DNA from: Candidatus Gagatemarchaeum stordalenia
GTDB lineage: Archaea > Thermoproteota > Nitrososphaeria > Nitrososphaerales > Gagatemarchaeaceae
Assembly (NCBI GenBank): GCA_003164815.1
Contig: PLUF01000070.1
Span: forward strand, 1-48,236
Reading direction: 5' to 3'
DNA: 48,236 nucleotides
This document shows, one piece after another, positions 7,924-15,097 of the stretch; the first letter of the stretch is position 1; each line of letters opens with the position of its first letter. The position numbers and the translations under genes are program-made. The notes under the pieces are model-generated. The model ran no database searches and had not been told where the DNA came from. It saw only the letters and a program-made list of their open reading frames with translations.

Positions 7924-8827
7924 GTGTGGGCTTCTTCTCACGGCATGATACAGGCCGCGAGTTGTCTTGGCATCCTCGATGACGGTCAATTGCAATCTGC
8001 GGTTGAAGAGCATCTGGGCGTAGACCCGCTGTACCAGATCCCGGATGCACTCTGGGAGAGAATCGAGCCGCTCGTCCCTCCCCACGAGAAGAAGAGCAGG
8101 AGAGGCAGGCCGAGGATGGACGACAGGAAGGCGATGAACGGCATATTCTACGTCCTCAGGACGGGGTGCCAGTGGAAGGCGCTCCCGCATTCGTTGGGAA
8201 AGAAGAGCACCGTCCATGATAGATTTCAAGAATGGAGGAAGGCAGGCGTCTTCGAGGAAATGTGGAAGGAGAGCCTCCTCGAGTACGACGCGACGAAGAG
8301 GATAGAGTGGGAGTGGCAGTCGATGGACGCCGCGATGACGAAGGCCCCCCTCGGGGGGGAAAAGCACCGGGCCGAACCCGACAGATAGGGCCAAATCCGG
8401 AACGAAGAGGAGCCTGCTCGTCGACGAGTACGGCATACCCCTCGGGTTGGCCGTATCGGGGGCGAACAGGCACGACATCAAGCTCGCGGGGCCCACGCTC
8501 GAGAGCATACCGATAGAGAGACCCAAGCCGACTCGGCGGAAGCCTCAGGACATGTGCATGGACAAGGGCTACGATTTCCCCGAGATAGACGAGCTCGTCG
8601 ACGAGTGGGGATACACCGGTCACATCTCGAGGAGGGGCGTCGACCAGTCGAAGAGGAAGAGGATACCAGGCTATTCGTGGCTGAATAGGTTCAGGAGGCT
8701 TCTAATCCGATGGGAGGAGAAGAAAAAGAACTACGTCGCGATGATACACTTCGCATGCGCGTGGATAACCTATCAATCAGCTGGACTCTTCGGGAGGAGA
8801 TATTCTCTGCGTTACGATACTAAGTAG
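7924..8827 (+). CDS. IS5-family DDE transposase in two frames (+1 shift at a G7A4 run)
   Basis: The first frame runs 7924-8388 and the second, in the +1 frame, reaches 8827. The junction is at GGGGGGGAAAA (8353-8363). Skipping one G joins APLGG to KSTGPNPTDRAKSGTKR, the conserved IS5 core. The first part has the DUF4096-like HTH region (WERIEPLVPP...GRPRMDDRKAMNGIFYVLRTG). Catalytic residues are visible: D in SMDAAMTKA, D in MDKGYD, E in RWEEKKKNY. The shift could be programmed, as in many IS427-group elements, or an indel. If joined, it is about 300 residues with all catalytic residues present. Confidence 0.8.
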
Positions 8828-8844
8828 GTATGAGAATACTACTA

Positions 8845-8854
8845 AGTATATAAA
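8845..8854 (+). promoter_or_regulatory. TATA box of the DoxX passenger gene
   Basis: AGTATATAAA lies about 33-38 bp upstream of the TTG at 8887. The octamer ACTAAGTA occurs twice (8818-8825 and 8842-8849), the second copy overlapping this box. The passenger thus has its own promoter inside the element. Confidence 0.55.
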
Positions 8855-8886
8855 CCAGACTGGTATGACTGCTGGCTGAAAGATAG

Positions 8887-9312
8887 TTGTCAGGTCTCTT
8901 GGAGGTTCTCAACCCGTACGGGCCGGAACTCTTGCTGATACTGCGGATTGTCACGGGGGCAGGGTTGGTGATACACGGCTACGCTATCGCGAAGGGAGGG
9001 AGAGTGCAGGCAGGGCAGTCGATGAAAAACATGGGAATACCGCCGTTCACGGCGGACCTGGCGACGGTGCTAATGTTTCTCGGCGGGATCTTCCTTGTCA
9101 TCGGCCTCTTGACCCCCCTCGTGGGCCTCTTCTTCGTAATTCAGTTCGGCGCGATCATCTTGATGAAAATTTCGAAGATGCACACCAAGTTCATCAGCAC
9201 AGAGCAGGGGAAGCCGACGTACGAGATCGACGTCCTCTACCTGCTGCTGGCCCTTGTCTTCCTTGTCCTAGGAGCAGGACCCTACTCGCTGGACCACTTG
9301 CTCGGGCTGTAG
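8887..9312 (+). CDS. DoxX-family membrane protein (IS passenger)
   Basis: 141 residues from a TTG. Four hydrophobic segments are spaced as in DoxX/DoxD-like proteins: LLLILRIVTGAGLVIHGYA, then FTADLATVLMFLGGIFLVIGLLTPLVGLF, VIQFGAIIL and VLYLLLALVFLVLGAG. DoxX proteins are small inner-membrane proteins of oxidoreductase-associated or quinone-linked function, often uncharacterised. Here the gene lies within the inverted repeats of an IS5-like element, so it is a mobile passenger. Confidence 0.78.
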   Translation: MSGLLEVLNPYGPELLLILRIVTGAGLVIHGYAIAKGGRVQAGQSMKNMGIPPFTADLATVLMFLGGIFLVIGLLTPLVGLFFVIQFGAIILMKISKMHTKFISTEQGKPTYEIDVLYLLLALVFLVLGAGPYSLDHLLGL

Positions 9313-9315
9313 GGA

Positions 9316-9333
9316 TATTTTCCGGACTAGCTC
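9316..9333 (-). repeat. Right terminal inverted repeat of the IS5-like element
   Basis: On the minus strand it reads GAGCTAGTCCGGAAAATA, differing from the left end at one position. It is followed by TTA, the target duplication. Confidence 0.85.
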
Positions 9334-9357
9334 TTAGTCGATTAGAGGGGCGAGCGA

Positions 9358-9573
9358 TCAGTCCTGGGCGGCCTGATAGAGGCCGCCGATGGCGTCGATC
9401 TTCTTCAGCGCTTCGCCGATGTCGTCGTCAGGACTGATGATCCCCTTCCGAATCACGCTCTCCCAGAGCTGGACGTATATCTCCAGTGCCTCCCTCACCT
9501 GGTCGGGCTTCTCCTTGCGCGTCTTCCTTAGCTCCTTCAGATACCCGCTTACAAGCCTCGACTTCTGGGGCAA
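9358..9573 (-). CDS. Small conserved-looking protein of unknown function
   Basis: 71 residues, highly charged and predicted helical (KELRKTRKEKPDQVREALEIY, then DDDIGEALKKIDAIGGLY). No family was recognised. It lies 47 bp downstream of the GHMP gene on the same strand and may be cotranscribed with DUF371 and that gene. The IS5-like element inserted just beyond its 3' end without breaking it. Confidence 0.55.
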   Translation of the reverse strand: MPQKSRLVSGYLKELRKTRKEKPDQVREALEIYVQLWESVIRKGIISPDDDIGEALKKIDAIGGLYQAAQD

Positions 9574-9620
9574 GTCTCTCTAGGATATACCCCGTTTCCA
9601 GTAATAAGGATAGATGAACC

Positions 9621-10574
9621 TTAGCCCCTCTTTACCCTGGCTTCTCTGCCGACCGATGACGACAGGGTGCGATAGCCGAGCCTGCTCATCGCCCGCTTGA
9701 CCTTGGGCTCGTCTTCCTCGCTGGTGTTGATGAAGACCGACGGCCCCGTCTGCATCGAGAAGAACGCCTTCACGCTGTTCGAGCGGAGCTCCCTGACCTT
9801 GGTGATGACCCTGATCGTGTCGGGGCTCATCACGATCATGCGGTTCTCGCCGGTCATCGTAACACCGTGCAGCTCCATGGTGTCCTGCTCCACGAGCTCC
9901 CCGAGCTTGACTAGGTCGCCTCCCTTGATCGCTTTCTCGACCAAGTCGCACCTCTTGGCCGCCGACTCGATCCTCGCTTTGAAGAAGGGTGAGCTCTCCA
10001 CCTCTTCGTGGGCCATCTCAGTGCTCACCGTCGACGGCAGTGGGACTATGACGGTCCTCAGAGGAAGGTCTCTCTCGTCGGCTATCTTCTCCGAGTAGGT
10101 CTCTTCGTCTCCCCGACCGGCGTACAGCCTCGAGTACCCTCCGACCATCGTGCGGGAGGCAGACGCAGCGAAGAGCCTGGAGACCCTCGAGAGGTCCTTC
10201 ATGTCCGGCGGACCCTTGTTCAGCGCGCGGTTGATAGCGAACGTGAGCGCGGCGCCGGCCGACGAGGAGAAGCCCAGACCCTTCCCTTCGACGCCGGGCG
10301 TGTTCTTCGAGTCGATGGCGAGCCCTAGGTCTGCGAAGGGCTTTCCGGCCAGCCTCTGCGAAACGTGCTCGATCCTCCGGAGCGCGTCCTCGTTCCTCCT
10401 CCCGGCCACGAGGAGCCTGCCCTCTCCTCCCTCAGTGACCTTCACCTCGGAATAGAGCGAGGTCGTGTTTACCGATATGCTGTCGTGATAGGGAATCCTC
10501 AGCTCCCAGTTCTTCAGCCCGTGATACTTGACAAGGGCCTGCATGGTGTTCGCGACCACAGTGAATGGCATCAT
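9621..10574 (-). CDS. GHMP-superfamily enzyme, diphosphomevalonate decarboxylase-like
   Basis: 317 residues. The family features are VKYHGLKNWELRIPYHDSIS at the N-terminus (compare KYWGK...NDSIS), the ATP loop LGFSSSAGAAL (about 100-110), and SASRTMVGGY (138-147), which keeps the Arg of the decarboxylase SGSA-R motif. In the C-terminal motif the usual DAGPN is QTGPS (275-279), so the catalytic Asp is Gln. Lys of KYWGK is kept (K16). This suggests a kinase-only or altered reaction in the archaeal mevalonate pathway rather than classical MVD. It overlaps DUF371 by 4 bp (ATGA). Confidence 0.75.
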   Translation of the reverse strand: MMPFTVVANTMQALVKYHGLKNWELRIPYHDSISVNTTSLYSEVKVTEGGEGRLLVAGRRNEDALRRIEHVSQRLAGKPFADLGLAIDSKNTPGVEGKGLGFSSSAGAALTFAINRALNKGPPDMKDLSRVSRLFAASASRTMVGGYSRLYAGRGDEETYSEKIADERDLPLRTVIVPLPSTVSTEMAHEEVESSPFFKARIESAAKRCDLVEKAIKGGDLVKLGELVEQDTMELHGVTMTGENRMIVMSPDTIRVITKVRELRSNSVKAFFSMQTGPSVFINTSEEDEPKVKRAMSRLGYRTLSSSVGREARVKRG

Positions 10575-11020
10575 ACCTGCACCTCTATCCTGAGTAGCCC
10601 CCGGCAGTCGGGGCTCCTTAGGCTTTCGACAATGCCCCTGGGGATGTCCTTCGCGGCGGCATCCGCCCGGATCGCTAGGGTCCTCGGGGAGACGAACTCG
10701 CTCTTCCTCAATACGATCTCGTGTGCATCCTCCAGCGAGAGCCTGCTGCTCCCAAAGGCTCTCACAACGAAACCCATAGAGGGGACCTCGAACGTGATGG
10801 TGAGCTGGCTCCCGTCGACCATTATGGAGTCCCTGACCTCCCCAGAGAGGTCCGCTAGACCCTTGTCGGCGCGGACTCCGATGATGCAGTCGCCTCTCAG
10901 CGTAAGCTCGGGGTCCCTCGTGACCTCTATCGTGTTGCGGTGCCTCGATCTGACCATGGGATGGCCGAAGAACTCGACCTCGTCTCTGTACGACTTCACT
11001 GCCAAGTGCTCCGATGCCAC
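10571..11020 (-). CDS. DUF371 family protein
   Basis: 149 residues. FFGHPMVRSRHRNTIEVTRDP, then LTLRGDCIIGVRADKG matches the archaeal DUF371 pattern (HPN...H..T.E.T....T..GDCI.GV). Function is unknown. Its stop overlaps the start of the GHMP gene, so the two are translationally coupled. It is divergent from the small gene at 11105. An AT-rich TTAATAATC just upstream of its ATG on the opposite strand (about 11022-11031) may belong to its promoter region. Confidence 0.82.
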   Translation of the reverse strand: MASEHLAVKSYRDEVEFFGHPMVRSRHRNTIEVTRDPELTLRGDCIIGVRADKGLADLSGEVRDSIMVDGSQLTITFEVPSMGFVVRAFGSSRLSLEDAHEIVLRKSEFVSPRTLAIRADAAAKDIPRGIVESLRSPDCRGLLRIEVQV

Positions 11021-11069
11021 GGTTAATAATCTTGGATGGGCTGCGATCCTGCTCGGCAGACCCTGACGT

Positions 11070-11077
11070 CTTTATAC
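11070..11077 (+). promoter_or_regulatory. TATA box for the gene at 11105
   Basis: TTTATACG ends about 28 bp upstream of the TTG at 11105, matching the leaderless spacing seen across the window. Confidence 0.5.
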
Positions 11078-11104
11078 GCGCCCTGACTTCTCGAGCCGTC
11101 CGCC

Positions 11105-11347
11105 TTGGCGACCGAGTACGAAGACCTTCTCAGCGAGATGCTCGCCGAAAGGAAGGCGAAGCTCGATCTGCTGGTGAAGCAGCTCGGCACCGAGAAGGCG
11201 CCCCAGGAGCTGTAGACCGAGCTCCGTTTCATCGAGGCGGAGCTCGAGCGCTACAGGAACGGCCTATCCCTCTTCAGGAGAAAGTCGGTCCCGAAGGTGG
11301 GTCGGTGGGGAAAGCCCGAGGATGCCAAGGAGCCTGCCGGACACTGA
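11105..11347 (+). pseudogene. Small coiled-coil gene interrupted by an in-frame amber codon
   Basis: From TTG 11105 the frame gives MATEYEDLLSEMLAERKAKL, then DLLVKQLGTEKAPQEL, then TAG at 11213-11215. The same frame then goes on with TELRFIEAELERYRNGLSLF, ending at TGA 11345-11347. Both halves have the charged helical composition of one small protein of about 80 residues and no frame change. TAG is a normal stop for many genes here (for example sufC), so pyrrolysine decoding is unlikely. A point mutation (from CAG, GAG or AAG), readthrough or sequence error remain possible. Function is unknown. Confidence 0.5.
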
Positions 11348-11429
11348 CCCGACCGACGCCCCAACCCGGCCCTCTTCACCGTTCGAGCCGAAGCCGGTGT
11401 GCGCTCTGTGCCATCCCCGTTTCATCATC

Positions 11430-11437
11430 GTTTAAAT
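11430..11437 (+). promoter_or_regulatory. TATA box for the 40-residue membrane peptide
   Basis: TTTAAATA lies 32-39 bp upstream of the TTG at 11469. Confidence 0.5.
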
Positions 11438-11468
11438 ACGGACAACAGGGCGGAGCCGAAGGTAAAAC

Positions 11469-11591
11469 TTGCAGCGTCCCCTCTCGAGCGCGCTCATCGC
11501 TGAGGCCTACGGGACGTTCGTGCTTGCGCTACGCGGCGCGCTGGTCGCGGCAACCCTTTACAAGGCGATCTTCGGGGGCAAGCCCCAATGA
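11469..11591 (+). CDS. Forty-residue membrane peptide
   Basis: TTG start, reading MQRPLSSALIAEAYGTFVLA, then LRGALVAATLYKAIFGGKPQ. It has one hydrophobic segment, a promoter at the expected spacing, and a TGA overlapping the ATG of the next gene (ATGA). The start of a MIP/aquaporin helix looks similar (AEAYGTFVL), but at 40 residues this may be a stand-alone membrane peptide or a leader peptide. Coupling to the GAF gene supports that it is translated. Confidence 0.5.
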   Translation: MQRPLSSALIAEAYGTFVLALRGALVAATLYKAIFGGKPQ

Positions 11592-12064
11592 AGGCCGGGC
11601 TCAGGATGGACAGGGAGAAGGCAAAGGAGCTCCTTGGCGAAGTGGAAGTTGCAGCCGCCTCCACGAACAGCGCCGAGGTGAGGCAGAAGGTCGTGAGACT
11701 GCTCAACCAGATGCCCACCTACAACTGGGTGGGAATCTATCTAGTGAAGGGTACTGACCTGAAGCTGGCGGCCTGGGCCGGCCCTGCGGCCACCGTCCAC
11801 ACGACAATCCCCATCGGCAAGGGCGTCTGCGGATGGGCCGCAAAGTCAGGGAGGACAGAGATAGTATCCGACGTCAGCAAGGACTCCCGGTACCTCGAGT
11901 GCTTCGCGAACACGAAGTCGGAGATCGTGGTCCCTGTGCTCTTAGAGGGGCGGGTGGTGGGCGAGATCGACATCGACAGCGACGAGCTCAACGCACATTC
12001 GTCAATCGACAGGGAGTTCCTGGAGGCCGTCGCCGCCAAGATTGCCAAACACTGCATCGCCTAG
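11588..12064 (+). CDS. GAF-domain protein, free methionine-R-sulfoxide reductase-like
   Basis: 158 residues, one GAF domain. The fRMsr signatures are GKGVCGWAAKSGRTEIVSDV (C81), YLECFANTKSEIVVPV (C105), and GEIDIDSDELNAHS. These correspond to the first and last of the three Cys in bacterial fRMsr; the middle Cys is absent. It likely reduces free Met-R-sulfoxide, using a two-Cys mechanism, or is a GAF sensor. Translation is coupled to the upstream small peptide. The next gene is sufC, 101 bp downstream with its own promoter. Confidence 0.8.
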   Translation: MKAGLRMDREKAKELLGEVEVAAASTNSAEVRQKVVRLLNQMPTYNWVGIYLVKGTDLKLAAWAGPAATVHTTIPIGKGVCGWAAKSGRTEIVSDVSKDSRYLECFANTKSEIVVPVLLEGRVVGEIDIDSDELNAHSSIDREFLEAVAAKIAKHCIA

Positions 12065-12102
12065 TTAGAGCCGGGTAGCTGTTGACCAACTTGACCATTA
12101 AT

Positions 12103-12133
12103 GCATTATAATGGCTGTTATAATGCTTAAATA
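12103..12133 (+). promoter_or_regulatory. Palindromic operator abutting the sufC TATA box
   Basis: A perfect 9-bp inverted repeat, GCATTATAA (12103-12111) and TTATAATGC (12118-12126) with a 6-bp spacer, sits directly against TTAAATA (12127-12133), which is about 33 bp upstream of the sufC TTG. The position over the BRE/TATA region fits a repressor or activator site for the SUF operon. The regulator is not identified; it could respond to iron, Fe-S status or oxidants. Confidence 0.65.
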
Positions 12134-12165
12134 TTCATGCACGCGACACTGGAATCGATTCTGAG

Positions 12166-12930
12166 TTGACTAAGCTGGAGATACGCGACCTCCACGTTTC
12201 CGTGGAAGGGAATGAGATCCTGAAGGGCGTCGATCTTACGATAAACCAGGGAGAGGTGCACGCTCTGATGGGCCCCAACGGGTCGGGCAAGAGCACCCTT
12301 GCCTTCACCCTGCTCGGGCACACGAAGTACAAGGTCACGAAGGGTGACATCCTTATCGACGGCCAGAGTATCCTCGGCTTCACCCCGGACAAGAGGGCGA
12401 AAAGCGGGCTCTTCCTCGCGTTCCAGTACCCCATAACGGTACCAGGCGTAACCATGTTCTCCTTCCTGCGGGCGGCATACAACTCGGTCCACACCGACGA
12501 GAAGAACCAGGCACCGACGCTCTTCGAGTTCAGGGAGGCCATGAACGAGAAGATGAAGCTCCTCGGGGTCGACGAGTCCTTCATGAACCGATACCTGAAC
12601 GAGGGGTTCTCGGGAGGGGAGAAGAAGAGGGCGGAGATCCTCCAGCTCGCACTCATGAAGCCGAAGTTCGCGATCCTCGATGAGACCGACTCGGGTCTCG
12701 ACATCGACGCCCTTCGGGTCGTGGCCGAGGGCGTGAGCAAGCTGGCGGGGAACGATCTGGGCGTCCTGATAATCACCCACTACCAGCGGATCCTGAAGTA
12801 CATCAAGCCTAACTTTGTCCACGTGCTCTACGAGGGCAAGATAACCGCATCCGGAGGGGAGGAGCTTTCTCTGAAGCTCGAAGAGAAGGGCTACAGCTGG
12901 CTGAAGGAACGGGCCGGGGTCGTGGCCTAG
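12166..12930 (+). CDS. sufC: SufC, Fe-S assembly ATPase
   Basis: 254 residues, TTG start. ABC ATPase with Walker A GPNGSGKST (36-44), a Q-loop FQYP, signature FSGGEKKRAEI and Walker B AILDETDSGLD. The SufC hallmark is DETDSGLDIDAL. It works with SufB and SufD as the scaffold complex for Fe-S cluster assembly in the cytosol. Its stop is 14 bp before the transposon, which separates it from sufB. Near-perfect family match. Confidence 0.97.
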   Translation: MTKLEIRDLHVSVEGNEILKGVDLTINQGEVHALMGPNGSGKSTLAFTLLGHTKYKVTKGDILIDGQSILGFTPDKRAKSGLFLAFQYPITVPGVTMFSFLRAAYNSVHTDEKNQAPTLFEFREAMNEKMKLLGVDESFMNRYLNEGFSGGEKKRAEILQLALMKPKFAILDETDSGLDIDALRVVAEGVSKLAGNDLGVLIITHYQRILKYIKPNFVHVLYEGKITASGGEELSLKLEEKGYSWLKERAGVVA

Positions 12931-12944
12931 GATGTCTCGAGAAG

Positions 12945-12966
12945 GGCTCTGTCAAGTCTCCGTCGG
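12945..12966 (+). repeat. Left terminal inverted repeat of the IS6-like element
   Basis: Begins GGCTCTGTCAAGTCTCC and continues CGTCGG; pairs with 16173-16194, with two mismatches in 22. TCGAGAAG precedes it. Confidence 0.85.
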
Positions 12967-13062
12967 TTTAAAGGACCCTTGGAGAGGTGTAAAACTTCGT
13001 CGGGAAGACATATCTGGCCTTGTCGTTGAGTAGATTGTTAGGGATTTTGGGTAGGTATAACC

Positions 13063-13091
13063 TATATATGCATGTGAAATATCCATATATA
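13063..13091 (+). promoter_or_regulatory. Promoter and inverted repeat of the winged-helix gene
   Basis: TATATATG (13063-13070) and CATATATA (13084-13091) form an 8-bp inverted repeat with a 13-bp gap. The left arm is also a TATA box 25-30 bp upstream of the GTG at 13093. This arrangement suits autoregulation by the winged-helix protein. Confidence 0.5.
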
Positions 13092-13092
13092 C

Positions 13093-13401
13093 GTGAGCGA
13101 AATGGACAAAATCCAACTGGTAGATGCGTTCGGTAGCGAAGCACGCCTGCTCATAATGGGAGCCATTTCTGACAAGCCTCGATACATCAGCCAGATTGTC
13201 GGTGACACGGGACTCACAAGACCCGCAGTTTGTTTTCATCTTGGGGTCTTGGAGAGGGTTGACCTCGTGTCTTCGACTTACGAAGTAATAGAACCTCCAA
13301 ACTCTCCTGCGGGTCGAGCAGCGCGGGTCTACACCCTAAACAAGGACAAGTATCGCGAGGCGCGTGTCGCATTCGAGAAACTTGCCCCAGAGATCAAGTA
13401 A
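13093..13401 (+). CDS. ArsR-like winged-helix regulator (passenger)
   Basis: 102 residues, GTG start. The helix-turn-helix is ISQIVGDTGLTRPAVCFHLG (about 37-56), with a wing AARVYTLNKDKY. No metal-binding Cys cluster characteristic of classical ArsR is visible. It lies inside the IS6-like element, so it may regulate the element or neighbouring genes. Its 3' end overlaps the convergent gene at 13394-13843 by 8 bp. Confidence 0.75.
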   Translation: MSEMDKIQLVDAFGSEARLLIMGAISDKPRYISQIVGDTGLTRPAVCFHLGVLERVDLVSSTYEVIEPPNSPAGRAARVYTLNKDKYREARVAFEKLAPEIK

Positions 13402-13843
13402 CAGACTTCGCAACCGCGACTTCCGTAATGAGGTCGATTATTGACTTAACTCTCTCGTTCAATAATCGCAACCTCTCCTCCATCTTTTCTCTGTCTATTT
13501 CTCCTGATTCTTTCGCGTACAAATCATGGGGAAGATTTACGATATCGGGGAAGCATTCTACTTTCCAAGACATGTTATGATAATCGAGCTTGAAGCCCAA
13601 GGTTTCAAGCTCTATAGGGTGAGGAGTCAAGCCTTCCACGAGTAAGTGGTCGGAATCCATGAAGAAGCATTCTCCCTCTTCGTCCAGCATCCGCCTGAAC
13701 TGTCCAATCGTCGTTACGAACACCATGCCCTCAGGAGACCCGTAAACCCATCGGTAAAAGGTAAGACTCCCGTTACATTTTATTCCGGCGGCTCCCAGTC
13801 CCATCTTGATTATGTGTATCATGGGACTGTCTTCGCTACTCAA
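13394..13843 (-). CDS. Unknown transposon passenger protein
   Basis: 149 residues (142 if it starts at the ATG at 13822). No family was recognised. It contains LTFYRWVYGSPEGMVFVTTI, FFMDSDHLLVEGLTPHPIELE and a C-terminal coiled coil (EIDREKMEERLRLLNERVKS). The TTG start overlaps the transposase stop (TTGA), so the two are probably one transcript and may be functionally linked, for example in transposition or its control. That link is inferred. Confidence 0.6.
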   Translation of the reverse strand: MSSEDSPMIHIIKMGLGAAGIKCNGSLTFYRWVYGSPEGMVFVTTIGQFRRMLDEEGECFFMDSDHLLVEGLTPHPIELETLGFKLDYHNMSWKVECFPDIVNLPHDLYAKESGEIDREKMEERLRLLNERVKSIIDLITEVAVAKSVT

Positions 13844-15069
13844 TTTTCCACGTTCCGTCCCACCCCTTCAACGGCATTTAAGTCTCTATCCTCTGAGTTT
13901 GGTCGGCTCGCGTTCTGTATGATAGTCAACCACTTGTTCTCTCCCTTGACCTCGATCCCCGCCTTCGCTGCGGGAGTCTGTCCGTCCAAGCCGGAGTGCG
14001 GTCTGATGAAGTTGTGGTGAATCTGCATCCCCTTCAGGATTGGGCTGTCTTGGGTCTTGAGAGAGCGCATGGTCTTCTCGCGGTCTCTTAGCTCTCCGTT
14101 GAACGACTCCATCTTGTTGTTGTTCCGGTCTCCGGCCAAGTGGATGTGCGAGATGTGGATTGGGGAATCCCTCCGGTTCGTCCTGAATTCCTTGTTGAAC
14201 GCTTGGTGAAAGTTCGCCGCTCCGTCGGTGATGAATACCTCCGGCTTCTTCTCCGCGACCTCCATCCCGTCCTTGAGTAGCGGTCTGATGTCGCTCGTCC
14301 CCTTATAGTCCGCGACCTCTTGGGCAATCCAGAACCTTGTCTGGTCGTCCATCAGCGCGAAGAGATACTTCATGTTGCCCTTGACCTTGAGATAGAGTTC
14401 GTCCGCCCTCCAGACCGAGCCGACGTTAGGCGTGATTCGGTCGAGATACCTGTTCATCAGACCGACATACTTCGTTATCCAGTTGTGGATTGTCTGGTGG
14501 GAGACCTCCGCGCCCATGAGCCTCAACGATTCCGCCGTCTTCCGAAGGCTCTCGCCAGAGAAGTAGAGTTGCATCGCCGAAGTGATCGCTTGCGGGTTGT
14601 GCTTCATCTTCTCGAATCCAAGGTTTATCGTGAAATACTTCTTGCACTCAAGACAGTTGAACTTCTGGATGTCTCCGTGCTTGTTGCGCCTCAGTCCGTC
14701 CTTTACGATGTGCTTCGAGCCGCAGAAGATACAGGAGTCGGTATTGACTATCGGGGCGAGGATTTGGTTCTCGACCTCCGCCCTCACCTTGAGGGAAAGC
14801 TGAACCGCGAGGATGTGCTTACACTCGACGCTCCGAAACATCGCGTCGGGACATGAGCAGAGCCATCCAAGCTCCGTCTGGAGGACTTGGTAATCTCCCC
14901 CGCTCGACTGGGACTTTACCTTGTATTCGTTCTGGTCAATCCTCTTGATTGCATCGCCCTTCTCGAATATCATCCTTCCCCGGACTTCACGGAGGACTTG
15001 GACGGTAGCCATGCTTACCAGCCCCTGCTCATCCGTGTGTATCTTCGGCTTCGGCTTACGGATTTCCAT
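13840..15069 (-). CDS. DDE transposase with SWIM zinc finger and zinc ribbon
   Basis: About 409 residues from ATG 15069 (an extension to 15141 would run through the promoter). Domains in order are a SWIM finger CSCPDAMFRSVECKHI (about 71-85), a zinc ribbon CIFC...CLEC (about 113-142), an HTH-like region, then an IS6-type DDE domain. The catalytic residues are D223 (WRADELYLK), D282 (FITDGAANF) and E321 (KMESFNGE). Other signature text is LMDDQTRFWIAQEV and HNFIRPHSGLDGQTPA. The fold resembles IS6/ISC-like archaeal transposases, but the N-terminal SWIM plus ribbon fusion is striking. It is presumably active: no stop or shift. Confidence 0.88.
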   Translation of the reverse strand: MEIRKPKPKIHTDEQGLVSMATVQVLREVRGRMIFEKGDAIKRIDQNEYKVKSQSSGGDYQVLQTELGWLCSCPDAMFRSVECKHILAVQLSLKVRAEVENQILAPIVNTDSCIFCGSKHIVKDGLRRNKHGDIQKFNCLECKKYFTINLGFEKMKHNPQAITSAMQLYFSGESLRKTAESLRLMGAEVSHQTIHNWITKYVGLMNRYLDRITPNVGSVWRADELYLKVKGNMKYLFALMDDQTRFWIAQEVADYKGTSDIRPLLKDGMEVAEKKPEVFITDGAANFHQAFNKEFRTNRRDSPIHISHIHLAGDRNNNKMESFNGELRDREKTMRSLKTQDSPILKGMQIHHNFIRPHSGLDGQTPAAKAGIEVKGENKWLTIIQNASRPNSEDRDLNAVEGVGRNVEN

Positions 15070-15097
15070 TTTGCGGTTGTCATCTTCGCACCTATGG

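Larger units (their letters stand above)
7884..9333 (+). mobile_element. IS5-like insertion sequence carrying a DoxX passenger gene
   Basis: 1450 bp, bounded by 18-bp inverted repeats (GAGCTAGTCCGAAAAATA on the left; the right end reads GAGCTAGTCCGGAAAATA on the other strand), one mismatch. TTA flanks both ends (7881-7883 and 9334-9336), a 3-bp TNA duplication of the type made by the IS427 group of IS5. Inside are a frameshifted DDE transposase and a DoxX-like gene whose stop lies only 3 bp before the right repeat. No inner copy of the right end occurs between the two genes, so both move as one unit. Confidence 0.85.
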
